The position numbers and the translations under genes are program-made. Below the pieces are notes generated by a model. It saw only the letters and a list, made by a program, of their open reading frames with translations, did not search any database and was not told where the DNA came from. DNA of 33,006 bases from JAWOGN01 sp046496815 (GTDB lineage Bacteria; Desulfobacterota; DSM-4660; Desulfatiglandales; Desulfatiglandaceae). Positions 8,094 through 16,949 of the stretch are shown piece after piece (position 1 is the stretch's first letter; every line of letters begins with the position of its first letter). The stretch is taken from NCBI GenBank assembly GCA_046496815.1, contig JAWOGN010000148.1, positions 1 to 33,006 of the forward strand. The letters are read 5' to 3'.

Positions 8094-9203
8094 CTAAATG
8101 GTAATGAGTTCGTATTTACGAGTGCCGAGGCCTATCTTCTCTGCATGCGCTAACTGAATCCGCCAGTCGATTTTGGGATAAATGGAACCAAATTTATCTT
8201 CACCCGGTGCACAAAGACTCTCTAAACAGCATTCCTCTGTGGAAGTTTGTGCATTGACCAGATCTACGGAGGCCTGATCCAGGGCAACAGGATCGGTTGA
8301 TCCAAGAATACCGATATCAGGAACGATGGGGGCGTCAGAGTAAGGGTGACAATCGCAAGCCGGAGAAATCGTCATCAAAAAGTTCAGAAACAGCGCCTTT
8401 CTTCGTTTTCCTTGAAGCACGGCAAACGCGTATTCGGCCATTTTTTTCTGAAACGCGGCAACATCCCGGCTCCATTGCACGTGAATCGCACCATGAGGGC
8501 AGATCAGAATGCATTCGCCACAACCAACACATTTGTCGGGATCAATCGCCGCTTTTTCCGCTGCGAGGGAGATCGCATGGTGTGCGCAATGCGCCACGCA
8601 GTCCCCACAGCCAGTGCATCGCTTCCGTTTGACCTTTGGCGATAGGTCGGAGTGCTGCGCCAATTTACCTTTTCGGGAAGCGCATCCCATTCCAAGGTTC
8701 TTGATCGTGCCGGCAAATCCTGACAATTCATGTCCTTTGAAATGTGCCGCGCTTATCAGCACATCAGATTCGACAATTTCCTTTCCCAAGTAGGCTGTTT
8801 TTAAGATTTCATGATCTATCCGGACCGTTTCACAGGAGGCGCCTCGCATGCCGTCGGCAATGATGATCGGCGCATTTACCACGCAGTAGGCGAAACCGTT
8901 CTCTATGGCTGTCTTCATATGAGAAACACTGTTCCCCCTTGTGCCTGCATACAGCGTGTTGGTGTCCGTTAAAAAGGGGGAGGCACCCAATTGTTTGATT
9001 CTTTCCACGATTGTTTGGATAAACAGGGGTCGGATAAAGGCGGTGGTGCCTTTTTCACCGAAGTGGAGCTTAATGGCCACAAGATTTCGCGGTGCGACGA
9101 TTCCTTCAATTCCAACCCGGTCCATGAGCCTCACAAGCTTTGAGAGAAGGTTCTCTCTTGGGGAGGCCCTTAGATCCGAAAAATACACCTCATTGCACGG
9201 CAT
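8094..9203 (-). CDS. DUF362 domain protein with two 4Fe-4S clusters
   Basis: This 369-aa protein consists of a DUF362 domain split around a ferredoxin insert. The N-terminal half has the family segments VAIKLHFGE (about 42-50), the TDTNTLYAGTRGN region and AAHFKGHELSGFAGTIKNLGMG. Two complete CxxCxxCxxxC motifs follow, starting at C196 and C225, and should bind two [4Fe-4S] clusters. The second DUF362 portion holds CDCHPYSDAPIVPDIGILGSTDPVALDQAS. Such proteins are common in anaerobes and are thought to be redox or iron-sulfur proteins, but the reaction is unknown. No signal peptide is seen, so it is probably cytoplasmic. The ATG has AGGGG about nine bases upstream. Confidence 0.9.
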   Translation of the reverse strand: MPCNEVYFSDLRASPRENLLSKLVRLMDRVGIEGIVAPRNLVAIKLHFGEKGTTAFIRPLFIQTIVERIKQLGASPFLTDTNTLYAGTRGNSVSHMKTAIENGFAYCVVNAPIIIADGMRGASCETVRIDHEILKTAYLGKEIVESDVLISAAHFKGHELSGFAGTIKNLGMGCASRKGKLAQHSDLSPKVKRKRCTGCGDCVAHCAHHAISLAAEKAAIDPDKCVGCGECILICPHGAIHVQWSRDVAAFQKKMAEYAFAVLQGKRRKALFLNFLMTISPACDCHPYSDAPIVPDIGILGSTDPVALDQASVDLVNAQTSTEECCLESLCAPGEDKFGSIYPKIDWRIQLAHAEKIGLGTRKYELITI

Positions 9204-9605
9204 CAGATAACACCCCTTGAGTTGGGATCCTGACGTTAGGCCGAAATCTAACTGCCCGATATATTTGGTGGGGGTTCTTAACCCGGGAATGCCGTTTCAT
9301 ATTCATTATCAAACGCCGAGATCTCCATGGTTCGGTTACACAGCGGCGAATACGACGCCAAAAGGTTGGGGACGAATGTTAGGCGGACGAACCGCCTGTG
9401 TCAAGGCAATAGCTACTTGGTTATAATTTTCATTGACAAGTCAAGGGGTGTTGGACTATGAATTCATATCTAAATTCAAGGCCTTTGCGAACATCGACAT
9501 GAATGTGCCGCCCCAAATGGGCAGCGGTTAAAACCAATTGTTCCGTATATTCCGCCCCAAGAGGTCCGATTGTTGGGGACCATCCATCGTGTATAAGACG
9601 ACTCC
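9204..9605. other. Intergenic region with hairpin and candidate promoter
   Basis: No convincing gene lies in these 402 bases between the divergent DUF362 and rhodanese genes. A perfect 6-bp hairpin AGGCGG-acgaa-CCGCCT is at 9381-9397 without a T-run. Two copies of GTTAGGC are present (9235 and 9378). Confidence 0.4.
9433..9462 (+). promoter_or_regulatory. Candidate promoter for the rhodanese gene
   Basis: A consensus TTGACA (9433-9438) is followed after 18 bases by TATGAA (9457-9462). This would give a leader of about 140 bases before the rhodanese start. Confidence 0.4.
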
Positions 9606-10229
9606 ATGAACAGAAACACCCTGTTTTTTTATGTATCGATTCTTATTGGCGTGTCTCTTTTTATATCAAAGGAGGCGTGTCTTGCTCAGGAGCCGAAAAG
9701 CATCTTAAGCATCGAGGCATATGACATGCTCAACACGGTGCCGGACACATACCTCATCGATGTGAGAACGCGGGCTGAATATCAATTTGTGGGTCATCCA
9801 ATCAACGCCTATCTTTTCCCTTACATGTTTATGACCCAGGAGTTTGGAAAAAAGGATGAATATTATGAATACCGATTCAATGTGAAGAACGAAGCCTTTG
9901 TCCCGGAGATCAGCAAGATTTTCAAAAAGACGGATAATCTTGTCATTATTTGTCGCGACGGCACGCGGAGTGCGCCCGCCGCGAAAGAGCTTTTAAACGC
10001 CGGATTTAAGAACATCATGATTGTTGAGGACGGGTTTGAAGGACCGGAATTTCCCAACTTCAAAGACAGCCACAAACAGAAGTTTTACCGACAGCTCGCA
10101 AAACGGAATAAAGTTGACGGCCTTGGCCATCGACGGCATTATGGCTGGCAGTGGTGGGGACTGCCCTGGACTTACGCGCTGGATCCGAAGTACATCTATC
10201 CACCGGACCTGACATTGTCAAGGCAATAG
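9606..10229 (+). CDS. Secreted rhodanese-like sulfurtransferase
   Basis: This is a 207-aa single-domain rhodanese. A short polar start, a hydrophobic stretch (about residues 6-20) and a likely cleavage after CLAQ or CLA (near residue 27-28) indicate export to the periplasm. The rhodanese domain shows the YLIDVRTRAEY segment (about 49-59) and an active-site loop IICRDGTR with the cysteine at 116. Family members move sulfane sulfur between thiols, cyanide, sulfite or protein partners. The C-terminal tail after residue 155 is rich in aromatic residues (HYGWQWWGLPW) and is not part of the standard fold, so it may contact a partner or membrane. The next genes downstream encode thioredoxin and its reductase, though a hairpin and promoter lie between. 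Confidence 0.85.
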   Translation: MNRNTLFFYVSILIGVSLFISKEACLAQEPKSILSIEAYDMLNTVPDTYLIDVRTRAEYQFVGHPINAYLFPYMFMTQEFGKKDEYYEYRFNVKNEAFVPEISKIFKKTDNLVIICRDGTRSAPAAKELLNAGFKNIMIVEDGFEGPEFPNFKDSHKQKFYRQLAKRNKVDGLGHRRHYGWQWWGLPWTYALDPKYIYPPDLTLSRQ

Positions 10230-10342
10230 GGCAACTGTGGCCTATAAAGTCCTTTCGCGAAATATCGATCCCACCCCTTCCCGAGCCTTCCAAATGCCAA
10301 TCTCACAGTTGAGATGCCATGTTTGAACGGATTTTCCCGCTA

Positions 10343-10370
10343 CCGACCGAGATCTTTGGGTTTCGGTCGG
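10343..10370. repeat. Perfect 8-bp inverted repeat upstream of trxA
   Basis: CCGACCGA and TCGGTCGG are separated by 12 bases, so the RNA or DNA can form a stable hairpin. No T-run follows. It sits after the rhodanese gene and 27 bases before the predicted trxA -35 box; it may be an operator or a 3' RNA-stability element. Confidence 0.45.
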
Positions 10371-10397
10371 AAGACGCCGATTTGCAATTCCAGTCAG

Positions 10398-10426
10398 TTG
10401 ACAAAGAGAACGGACCGTATTAGTTT
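10398..10426 (+). promoter_or_regulatory. Candidate promoter for thioredoxin
   Basis: Consensus TTGACA (10398-10403) with TAGTTT (10421-10426) 17 bases later, about 40 bases before the thioredoxin start codon. The -10 box is weak. Confidence 0.4.
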
Positions 10427-10463
10427 TGAACATTATATTTTAATGGCGGAAAGGAGATCCAGA

Positions 10464-10787
10464 ATGGCTGATGTGTTAGAATTAACGGATAATACCTTTG
10501 AGGAAGAAATCATGAAGTCTGATATTCCGGCGATGGTTGACTTTTGGGCGGAATGGTGCGGCCCATGCAAAATGGTATCGCCCGTTGTTGAGGAGCTGGC
10601 ACGGGAATACAATGGGAAAATTAAGATCGCGAGCATGGATGTAGACGGAAATCGCCAGACTCCCGGAAAATTCGGTATCAGAAACATTCCCACCCTTATT
10701 CTTTTTAAAGATGGGGCAGTGGCCCAGACGATCATCGGAGCCCATCCCAAGAGCCACATTGAAGCGGAGCTAAAAAAGCTTTTATAG
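10464..10787 (+). CDS. trxA: Thioredoxin
   Basis: This is a 107-aa classical thioredoxin, a cytoplasmic dithiol-disulfide reductant. The active site FWAEWCGPCKM is complete (C32, C35), and the cis-proline loop NIPTL (P76) and the terminal glycine strand VAQTIIGAHP are present. I place the start at the ATG at 10464, which has AAGGAGAT six bases upstream; the frame is open for 50 codons further upstream, but that part is noncoding leader. The thioredoxin reductase gene follows about 100 bases downstream on the same strand. A terminator-like hairpin between them suggests that thioredoxin is made in excess over its reductase. Confidence 0.95.
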   Translation: MADVLELTDNTFEEEIMKSDIPAMVDFWAEWCGPCKMVSPVVEELAREYNGKIKIASMDVDGNRQTPGKFGIRNIPTLILFKDGAVAQTIIGAHPKSHIEAELKKLL

Positions 10788-10830
10788 GGCATCCTGACTG
10801 ATCAGCGCTCTTTGCCGGTTCATATTCACG

Positions 10831-10860
10831 CCCTGCCGCGAATAAAGATGGCGGGGTTTT
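10831..10860 (+). terminator. Intrinsic terminator or attenuator between trxA and trxB
   Basis: CCCTGCC (10831-10837) pairs with GGCGGGG (10850-10856), with one G-T wobble and a 12-base loop, followed directly by TTTT. It would lower read-through from trxA into trxB. Confidence 0.5.
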
Positions 10861-10890
10861 GTGTTAATACAGTCTTATTTGGGCGTTGGA

Positions 10891-11811
10891 ATGGGTATGA
10901 AAGATTTGATCATAATCGGCGCGGGTCCTGCCGGGCTCAGTGCCGGGCTCTACGCCGCCAGAGCACGCCTCCAAACCGTGATGCTTGAGAGGCTTTCACC
11001 CGGTGGACAGGTTTTGATGACTGATTGGGTCGAAAATTATCCCGGCTTTCCGGACGGAATTTCCGGTTTTGAGCTTGTAGATAAAATGAGGCGGCAGGCC
11101 GAAAAATTCGGTCTCGTCATCGAGAATCAAGAGGTTAAACGGCTCGAGCTCACAGCGGAAAGCAAGGTCGTGGTCACCGAAAAAGAGAGTCTCGAAACAA
11201 GGGCGCTCATTTTGGCGAGCGGTGCAACGCCGAAAAGACTGGGCGTTGAAGGGGAAGAGCTTCTGACGGGTAAAGGAATTTCCTACTGTGCCACATGTGA
11301 TGGTCCGTTCTACAGAGACCAGGAGGTCGCGCTCATAGGGGGCGGAGATACGGCTGTGGAGGAAGCAATCTATCTGACCCGGTTTGCAGCAAAGGTAAAT
11401 CTAATCCACAGAAGAGATGAGCTCAGAGCCACGAAAGTGCTGCGTGAACGGGCGATGGTGCAAGATAAGATCCACTTCATATGGGATACGGTTGTTACGC
11501 GAATTGTGGGGGAGACCGAGGTGAAGGGGGTTGATCTGAGAAATGTGAAGACGGGAGAAACATCCCATCTGCCGGTTCAAGGCGTCTTTATCTTTATTGG
11601 CTACAGCCCGAATAACGAACTGGTTAACGGATTGCTGGCGCAGGATGGACTCGGCTTTGTGACCACCGCGGACGACATGCAAACTTCGGTGCCGGGTGTG
11701 TTTGCAGCCGGGGATATCAGATCGAAGATTTTGAGACAAGTGGTCACCGCTGTCGGCGAAGGTGCGACAGCGCTTTTTGCTGCTGAAAGATATTTAGAAA
11801 GCCTGAAATAG
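10891..11811 (+). CDS. trxB: Thioredoxin-disulfide reductase
   Basis: This is a 306-aa low-molecular-weight thioredoxin reductase that passes electrons from a nicotinamide cofactor through FAD to thioredoxin. The FAD-binding IIGAGPAG is at the N-terminus, the redox pair YCATCDGPF is at C133/C136, the second Rossmann motif is GGGDTAVEEA, and the C-terminal FAD site is VFAAGDIR. The second dinucleotide site is followed by HRRDELRA, matching the HRR motif of NADPH-dependent forms. I chose the ATG at 10891; an in-frame GTG at 10861 would add ten residues that look noncoding, and an ATG at 10897 is also possible. The BamD gene begins within a few bases of its stop codon. Confidence 0.95.
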   Translation: MGMKDLIIIGAGPAGLSAGLYAARARLQTVMLERLSPGGQVLMTDWVENYPGFPDGISGFELVDKMRRQAEKFGLVIENQEVKRLELTAESKVVVTEKESLETRALILASGATPKRLGVEGEELLTGKGISYCATCDGPFYRDQEVALIGGGDTAVEEAIYLTRFAAKVNLIHRRDELRATKVLRERAMVQDKIHFIWDTVVTRIVGETEVKGVDLRNVKTGETSHLPVQGVFIFIGYSPNNELVNGLLAQDGLGFVTTADDMQTSVPGVFAAGDIRSKILRQVVTAVGEGATALFAAERYLESLK

Positions 11812-11823
11812 GTGCGGAACGTC

Positions 11824-12513
11824 ATGCGCATAGTTGGGAGGGACGTTTGCTTGCTTCTCGCCGGGGCAGCGATGATGTTTTCTTTTTGTGGGTGTTCTCT
11901 CCTCGATCATTTTTTTGGCGACGACATGGAAAAACCGCCGGCCGAACTGATGAACGAAGGGATGGAAAATCTGGAGCGCGGGCGTTACACAGCGGCAAGT
12001 GAAGCATTTCAGAATTTAAAGGATAGGTATCCCTACAGCAAGTTCGCCGTGGCCGCCGAAATCAAACTCGCTGATTCGCTTTACAAGCGGGAGCTTTATG
12101 ATGAGGCCTATGAGGCCTACGATGAATTTGAAAGACTGCATCCCAAACATCCGACGATTCCCTATGTAATCTACCAAAAAGGCATGTGCCACTTCGTTCA
12201 GGTCAGTACAATCGATAGAGACCAGTCCCATACCTATCAGGCCAAGGAGTCGTTTGAGCGGCTCGTCAATACGTTTCCAAACAGTGAATATGTGAACAGA
12301 GCTCGCCGGAAAATACGGGAGTGTTACATATATCTGGCAGAATACGAATTATATGTGGGTCATTATTACTACAAGATGAAGAAATATCGCAGTGCGATGG
12401 GCCGATATCGTTATCTTATCGAAAATTATCCGGATCTGGGTCAATATAAAGAGGCACTTGAATACATGAGCAAGTGCCGGGAACACCTGAATAAGGAAAA
12501 AAATAGCTCTTGA
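11824..12513 (+). CDS. bamD: Outer-membrane assembly lipoprotein BamD
   Basis: BamD is the TPR lipoprotein of the BAM complex, which inserts beta-barrel proteins into the outer membrane. The sequence starts with a charged N-terminus, a hydrophobic stretch and a lipobox-like FCGC with the lipidated cysteine near residue 24. Tandem TPR-like repeats follow, with the characteristic AELMNEGMENLERGRYTAA opening, RYPYSKFAVAAE and the NTFPNSEYV and IENYPD repeats. At 229 aa it matches bacterial BamD/ComL. The ATG at 11824 is used; a GTG at 11812, right after the trxB stop, is possible. It converges on alaS with only 18 bases between the stop codons. Confidence 0.9.
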   Translation: MRIVGRDVCLLLAGAAMMFSFCGCSLLDHFFGDDMEKPPAELMNEGMENLERGRYTAASEAFQNLKDRYPYSKFAVAAEIKLADSLYKRELYDEAYEAYDEFERLHPKHPTIPYVIYQKGMCHFVQVSTIDRDQSHTYQAKESFERLVNTFPNSEYVNRARRKIRECYIYLAEYELYVGHYYYKMKKYRSAMGRYRYLIENYPDLGQYKEALEYMSKCREHLNKEKNSS

Positions 12514-12531
12514 TATTGCAGGCCTGATTTT

Positions 12532-15171
12532 TTATCGACTTTCGATGAGGGTATAAAGGCCCTCAATGGCTTTATCCAACGCCTCCGGTTTTGTTCCCCC
12601 GCCTTGCGCCATGTCCGGCCGACCCCCTCCTTTTCCCCCTACGATGGTGGACAGGTGTCTGATGATATCCCCGGCCTTGAATCGGTCGATGAGGTCTTTG
12701 GTAACGATACATGTGAGCATGACTTTATTTGCCCCCGTTGCCCCCAAAAGAATAATACCGGAACCAAGCCTGTCTTTAATGCGGTCGGCGGATTCTCGCA
12801 TTTCTCTTGGAGATTCAGCCTTTATTTCGCGTGCAATGACTTTAATACCTGCGATTTCCTTAACCCCGGAGAGGAGGTCTAAGGATTTAGTTGAAAGGAG
12901 TTTTGATTTCAGGGACTCCAGCGATCTTTCACTTTCCTTGTGTTCCTTCAGGAGCCTCTCAACCCGCTCTCGCATCTGATCCGGAGTGGTTTTCAGGAGT
13001 GAAGCGGCAGATTTCAACTCTCTTTCTAGTTTTTGGTCATATTGAAGTGCCGCGTCACCTGTCAGGGCCTCAATCCGTCTTATATTGGCTGCAACGGCAC
13101 TTTCATTTACAATCCGAAAGAGGCCGATATCTCCGGTGCGGTTTGTATGCGTACCCCCGCACAGTTCCATGCTGACATCTTCCCCGATGCGCACCAGCCT
13201 TACGGTTTCTCCATATCGCTCTTCAAAAATAGCCATGGCACCGGTTTGCATGGCTTCCGCTTTGGACATCTCTGTGGTGTCAAGCGGTAGGTTTTCACGG
13301 ATATGTTTGTTGACCAGTCGTTCGACCTCCGTGAGCTTGTCGGCAGATACCTGGGTGAAATGGCTGAAATCAAATCGGAGTCTATCGGGTGCGACGAGAG
13401 AGCCTGCCTGTTTTACATGATCACCCAGTATCTCCCGAAGCGCAGCGTGGAGGAGATGCGTCGCCGAGTGGTTGCGCACCGTCGCGTTTCTTGTTGCTTC
13501 GTCAACCCGGGCCTTTAACTGGTCACCCACGGAAAGGGTGCCCGATTCCAAAACACCCTCGTGAACGATGAAATCTCCATCGAACTTAAGGGTGTCCGTG
13601 ACTCGAAATCTCACCTCACTGTTCAGAAGCCAGCCGATGTCTCCGACCTGACCGCCGGCCTTGCCGTAAAAAGGTGTTTGGTCCAAGACGATTTCGGCCT
13701 TGCTGCCTTCACGAACGGTGGCGCTTTCCTTCCCGTCTACCAGCAACGCTGTCACGCTGGTCTCCGACACGAGGTTGTGGTAGCCGACGAAACGACTCTT
13801 GACCCCGCGGGCCAAAACGCTGCGAAAGGACGTTGGAATTTCTTCTTGGCCGCTTCCTTTCCAAGACGCTTGAGAGAGCGCCCGTTGTCTGCGCATGGCC
13901 TTCTCGTAGCCCGGCATGTCCACGTGCAGATTTTCATCGCGGGCCACGTCTTGGACCATTTCCACGGATAAGCCATAGGTGTCGTAAAGTTTGAAAGCCA
14001 CCTCCCCTGGAATGGTGTCGCCTCCTTTGGCCTTTAGCGCATTGATTTCATCCCCCAGGACTTTCATGCTGAAATGAAATGTGTCGGCAAATCGCCTTTC
14101 CTCATTGTTTACGACGCCCTCGATGAGATTTTTTGCCTGGACAAGCTCTCGGTAGTCTTTCCCCATCACGTCGATCACTTTACGACAAATGAGATAGAGG
14201 AATTCGTCCTGGAGACCCAGGGCCTGTCCGAATCGAATTGCCCGTCGGATAATGCGTCTCAATACATAACCTCTGCCTTCGTTTGACGGCATGATCCCGT
14301 CACCGATCAAAAAAGAGGCCGCACGAGCGTGATCGGAAATGACACGGAATGAGACATCTTGTCTTTCATCGTCTCCGTAAAGTTTCTCGGAAATGCTTTC
14401 AATCATGGAGATCACGTCTTTGAACAAATCGGTATCGTAATTGGATTTCACCCCTTGAACCACCGCTGTCAATCGCTCCAACCCCATCCCCGTGTCGATG
14501 TTGGGTTTGGGAAGCGGAGAAAGATTCCCATCGGCACTTCGGTCAAACTGAGTAAATACGAGGTTCCATATTTCCAGATACCGATCACAGTCGCAGCCGG
14601 GTGCACATTCCGGGCGACCGCAGCCGAGGGCTTCTCCCTGATCAATCAGGATTTCCGAACAGGGGCCGCAGGGGCCGGTATCTCCCATGGTCCAAAAATT
14701 GTCTTTTTCTCCCAAGCGGACGATTCGCTCTGATGGAATACCGATGTCACGCTCCCATATTTCGTGGGCTTCGTCGTCATCTCTATAGACGGAGATATAC
14801 AAACGGTCGCCGGGTAAGCCGTACCCTTCGGTCAACAGTTCCCATGCCCAGGTAATGGCCTCTTTCTTGAAATAATCACCAAACGAAAAATTTCCAAGCA
14901 TCTCAAAGAAGGTGTGGTGCCTGGCTGTGTAACCGACATTGTCAAGGTCATTGTGTTTCCCGCCGGCTCGGACGCACTTCTGAGAGTCGGCTGCTCGGGT
15001 GTACCCTCTTTTTTCTTCACCGAGAAAGAGCCTTTTGAAGGGGGCCATCCCTGAATTGATAAAAAGCAAGGAAGGGTCATCCAGCGGAATGAGTGGGGCA
15101 CTGTCAACAATCTCGTGCCCGCGGGATTTAAAATAATCCAAAAATTTTTGTCTAATTTCTCTAAATTCCAT
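12532..15171 (-). CDS. alaS: Alanyl-tRNA synthetase
   Basis: This is a complete 879-aa class II synthetase that charges tRNA-Ala and edits mischarged Ser/Gly. The catalytic domain shows SGMAPFKRLF, the RHHTFFEMLGNFSFGDYF motif near residues 85-103, CGPCSEI and the motif-3 RGYVLRRIIRRA. The editing domain has the zinc-binding HSATHLLHAAL and the CGGTHTNRTGDIG pair. The C-terminal C-Ala domain ends with GGKGGGRPDMAQGGG. An extra CGRPECAPGCDCDRY cysteine cluster sits in the catalytic domain, as in many bacterial AlaRS. AAGGATG lies about seven bases before the ATG. It is the last gene of the pgpA-cinA-thpR-recA-alaS series, 105 bases after recA. Confidence 0.98.
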   Translation of the reverse strand: MEFREIRQKFLDYFKSRGHEIVDSAPLIPLDDPSLLFINSGMAPFKRLFLGEEKRGYTRAADSQKCVRAGGKHNDLDNVGYTARHHTFFEMLGNFSFGDYFKKEAITWAWELLTEGYGLPGDRLYISVYRDDDEAHEIWERDIGIPSERIVRLGEKDNFWTMGDTGPCGPCSEILIDQGEALGCGRPECAPGCDCDRYLEIWNLVFTQFDRSADGNLSPLPKPNIDTGMGLERLTAVVQGVKSNYDTDLFKDVISMIESISEKLYGDDERQDVSFRVISDHARAASFLIGDGIMPSNEGRGYVLRRIIRRAIRFGQALGLQDEFLYLICRKVIDVMGKDYRELVQAKNLIEGVVNNEERRFADTFHFSMKVLGDEINALKAKGGDTIPGEVAFKLYDTYGLSVEMVQDVARDENLHVDMPGYEKAMRRQRALSQASWKGSGQEEIPTSFRSVLARGVKSRFVGYHNLVSETSVTALLVDGKESATVREGSKAEIVLDQTPFYGKAGGQVGDIGWLLNSEVRFRVTDTLKFDGDFIVHEGVLESGTLSVGDQLKARVDEATRNATVRNHSATHLLHAALREILGDHVKQAGSLVAPDRLRFDFSHFTQVSADKLTEVERLVNKHIRENLPLDTTEMSKAEAMQTGAMAIFEERYGETVRLVRIGEDVSMELCGGTHTNRTGDIGLFRIVNESAVAANIRRIEALTGDAALQYDQKLERELKSAASLLKTTPDQMRERVERLLKEHKESERSLESLKSKLLSTKSLDLLSGVKEIAGIKVIAREIKAESPREMRESADRIKDRLGSGIILLGATGANKVMLTCIVTKDLIDRFKAGDIIRHLSTIVGGKGGGRPDMAQGGGTKPEALDKAIEGLYTLIESR

Positions 15172-15276
15172 GGCTGCATCCTTCTGTTTACTGTGAACGG
15201 CCGGCGGTGGTGAGCCGCTGCCGTGGAGGACTGTATTGAGGGAGGGACCGGATTGGCCGAGCGTTGCAATCAGCGC

Positions 15277-16308
15277 CTACTTGTCAGCCTTTTGGTCCGG
15301 TTCGGTTTTAGCGTTTCCCTGTATCTTTGAAAGGCCCGCCTTTTCGATAATCAATTTCTTAATTTCGTCTCGGATATCCGTGTTTTCCTCCAGGAATCGT
15401 CGTGCATTATGCCTGCCCTGCCCAATTCTTTGATCTCCGAAAGAGAACCAGGCTCCGCTTTTGTCTACCACGCCGAGAGAAACACCCAGGTCAAGGATAT
15501 CCCCCTCCTTGGAGATTCCAACTCCGTAAATAATGTCGAACTCGGCTTCTTTAAAGGGTGGCGCAATTTTGTTTTTGACGACCTTTACCCGGGTTCTGTT
15601 CCCGACTACCTGATCGCCCTCTTTGATGGCGCCGATTCGGCGGATGTCCAATCGCTGGGTTGCGTAGAACTTCAGGGCGTTTCCACCGGTCGTGGTTTCC
15701 GGATTCCCGAACATCACACCGATTTTCATACGAATCTGATTGATGAAGATCACACAGGTCATTGATTTACTGATGGTTGCGGTGAGCTTTCTCAACGCCT
15801 GGGACATCAGCCTGGCCTGCAAGCCGACATGGTGATCGCCCATTTCTCCTTCAATTTCAGCCCGGGGAACAAGGGCGGCCACGGAATCAATCACCAGAAC
15901 GTCGATGGCGCCGCTTCGCACCAGAATCTCCGTGATATCCAATGCCTGCTCTCCGGTATCGGGCTGGGAAACCAACAGACTGTCCACATCCACCCCGAGT
16001 TTTCTGGCATAACCCACGTCGAGGGCGTGCTCAGCGTCCACAAAGGCGACCATTCCCCCTTTTGCTTGAGCTTCTGCTGCGATGTGCAATGCCAAGGTGG
16101 TTTTTCCTGAAGACTCAGGTCCGTATATTTCCAACACTCTTCCGCGGGGAACGCCGCCGATTCCGAGAGCCAGATCCAGGGAGAGGGAACCCGTGGAAAT
16201 GGAGGGGATATCGATGACTCTTTCAGAATCCATTTTCATGATAGCCCCTCGTCCAAATTGCCTTTCTATCTGAGAAATGGCCTGCTCGACTGCTTTTTCT
16301 CTATCCAT
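15277..16308 (-). CDS. recA: Recombinase RecA
   Basis: RecA forms filaments on single-stranded DNA for homologous recombination and SOS co-protease activity. The 343-aa protein has Walker A GPESSGKTT (63-71), Walker B-type VLVIDSVAAL, the loop-1 region EGEMGDHHVGLQARLMSQALRK, and the INQIRMKIGVMFGNPETTTGGNALKFYA block. A strong AGGGAGGA lies eight bases before the ATG. The thpR stop is only 65 bases upstream, so it is probably read from the cinA operon; I found no clear E. coli-type SOS box in that gap. Confidence 0.98.
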   Translation of the reverse strand: MDREKAVEQAISQIERQFGRGAIMKMDSERVIDIPSISTGSLSLDLALGIGGVPRGRVLEIYGPESSGKTTLALHIAAEAQAKGGMVAFVDAEHALDVGYARKLGVDVDSLLVSQPDTGEQALDITEILVRSGAIDVLVIDSVAALVPRAEIEGEMGDHHVGLQARLMSQALRKLTATISKSMTCVIFINQIRMKIGVMFGNPETTTGGNALKFYATQRLDIRRIGAIKEGDQVVGNRTRVKVVKNKIAPPFKEAEFDIIYGVGISKEGDILDLGVSLGVVDKSGAWFSFGDQRIGQGRHNARRFLEENTDIRDEIKKLIIEKAGLSKIQGNAKTEPDQKADK

Positions 16309-16373
16309 TGTTTTGTCCTCCCTGAAAAAAGGGCGTTAATGGTGACAACCCATCCCGAGTCAATGCAACTGCT

Positions 16374-16949
16374 TTAGCGTGTTCCGTTCAAGTGCCACCG
16401 CTTCAGCACGGAGTAAACGGCACCACCCGGCTTCAGATCACTGCGAAACATGATCAATTCATGAACCGTGCAGGCAGCGCTGGTCAAATCCTGGTAATTC
16501 GACAGGAGTGTGTCCAGACGACTGCCTGCCGTAAATTCCTTTCGGAATCTTCCCACGGTGAGGTGGGGTTTAAACCGACGGGGCTCCTGCTTGATTCCGA
16601 AAGGCGCCAGGCCGCTTTGAAGTCCGTCTCTAAAATCGGACATCCGCTCGAGATCTCCCCCAAGCCCGATCCAGAGCACCCTTGGATGGCGTCCGCTGGA
16701 AAACACGCCGGCACCCTGAAGAAAAATCCGAAACGGTCCGAATTCTTTGCAAACCTCGCCCACTGCATCGGCGGCGGGTTCGAGATAATCACTGAGAACA
16801 TCGCCCATAAAAACGACCGTAAGGTGAATGTTCTCTAACTTGACCCACCGGACACCCGGATGTGCGTTGGTCATATCTTCGTAAGTATGAGAAACAACGT
16901 CTTTGACTTCCGAAGGCAATTCAAATGCCAGAAAGGAACGGATTCCCAT
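16374..16949 (-). CDS. thpR: RNA 2',3'-cyclic phosphodiesterase (LigT/ThpR)
   Basis: This 191-aa protein of the 2H phosphoesterase superfamily hydrolyses 2',3'-cyclic phosphate RNA ends and was first seen as 2'-5' RNA ligase activity. Both signature HxTx motifs are present: IHLTVVF (H42, T44) and PHLTVGRF (H129, T131). The N-terminus RSFLAFELP is typical. It starts inside the end of cinA (29-base overlap), suggesting translational coupling, and recA follows 65 bases later. Confidence 0.9.
   Translation of the reverse strand: MGIRSFLAFELPSEVKDVVSHTYEDMTNAHPGVRWVKLENIHLTVVFMGDVLSDYLEPAADAVGEVCKEFGPFRIFLQGAGVFSSGRHPRVLWIGLGGDLERMSDFRDGLQSGLAPFGIKQEPRRFKPHLTVGRFRKEFTAGSRLDTLLSNYQDLTSAACTVHELIMFRSDLKPGGAVYSVLKRWHLNGTR

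Noticed and set aside
9235..9397. Two GTTAGGC heptamers and a hairpin resembling integron attC cores
   Set aside because: The matching RYYYAAC half-sites and the two-box attC fold are not present, and there is no integrase.
12519..12532. CAGGCCTG followed by ATTTTTT between bamD and alaS as a terminator
   Set aside because: The palindrome has no loop and only 4 bp per arm, too small for a stable intrinsic terminator.
16309..16373. Possible SOS (LexA) box before recA
   Set aside because: No CTGT-N8-ACAG-type or other clear inverted repeat was found in the 65-base gap; deltaproteobacterial LexA sites vary, so absence is not proof.
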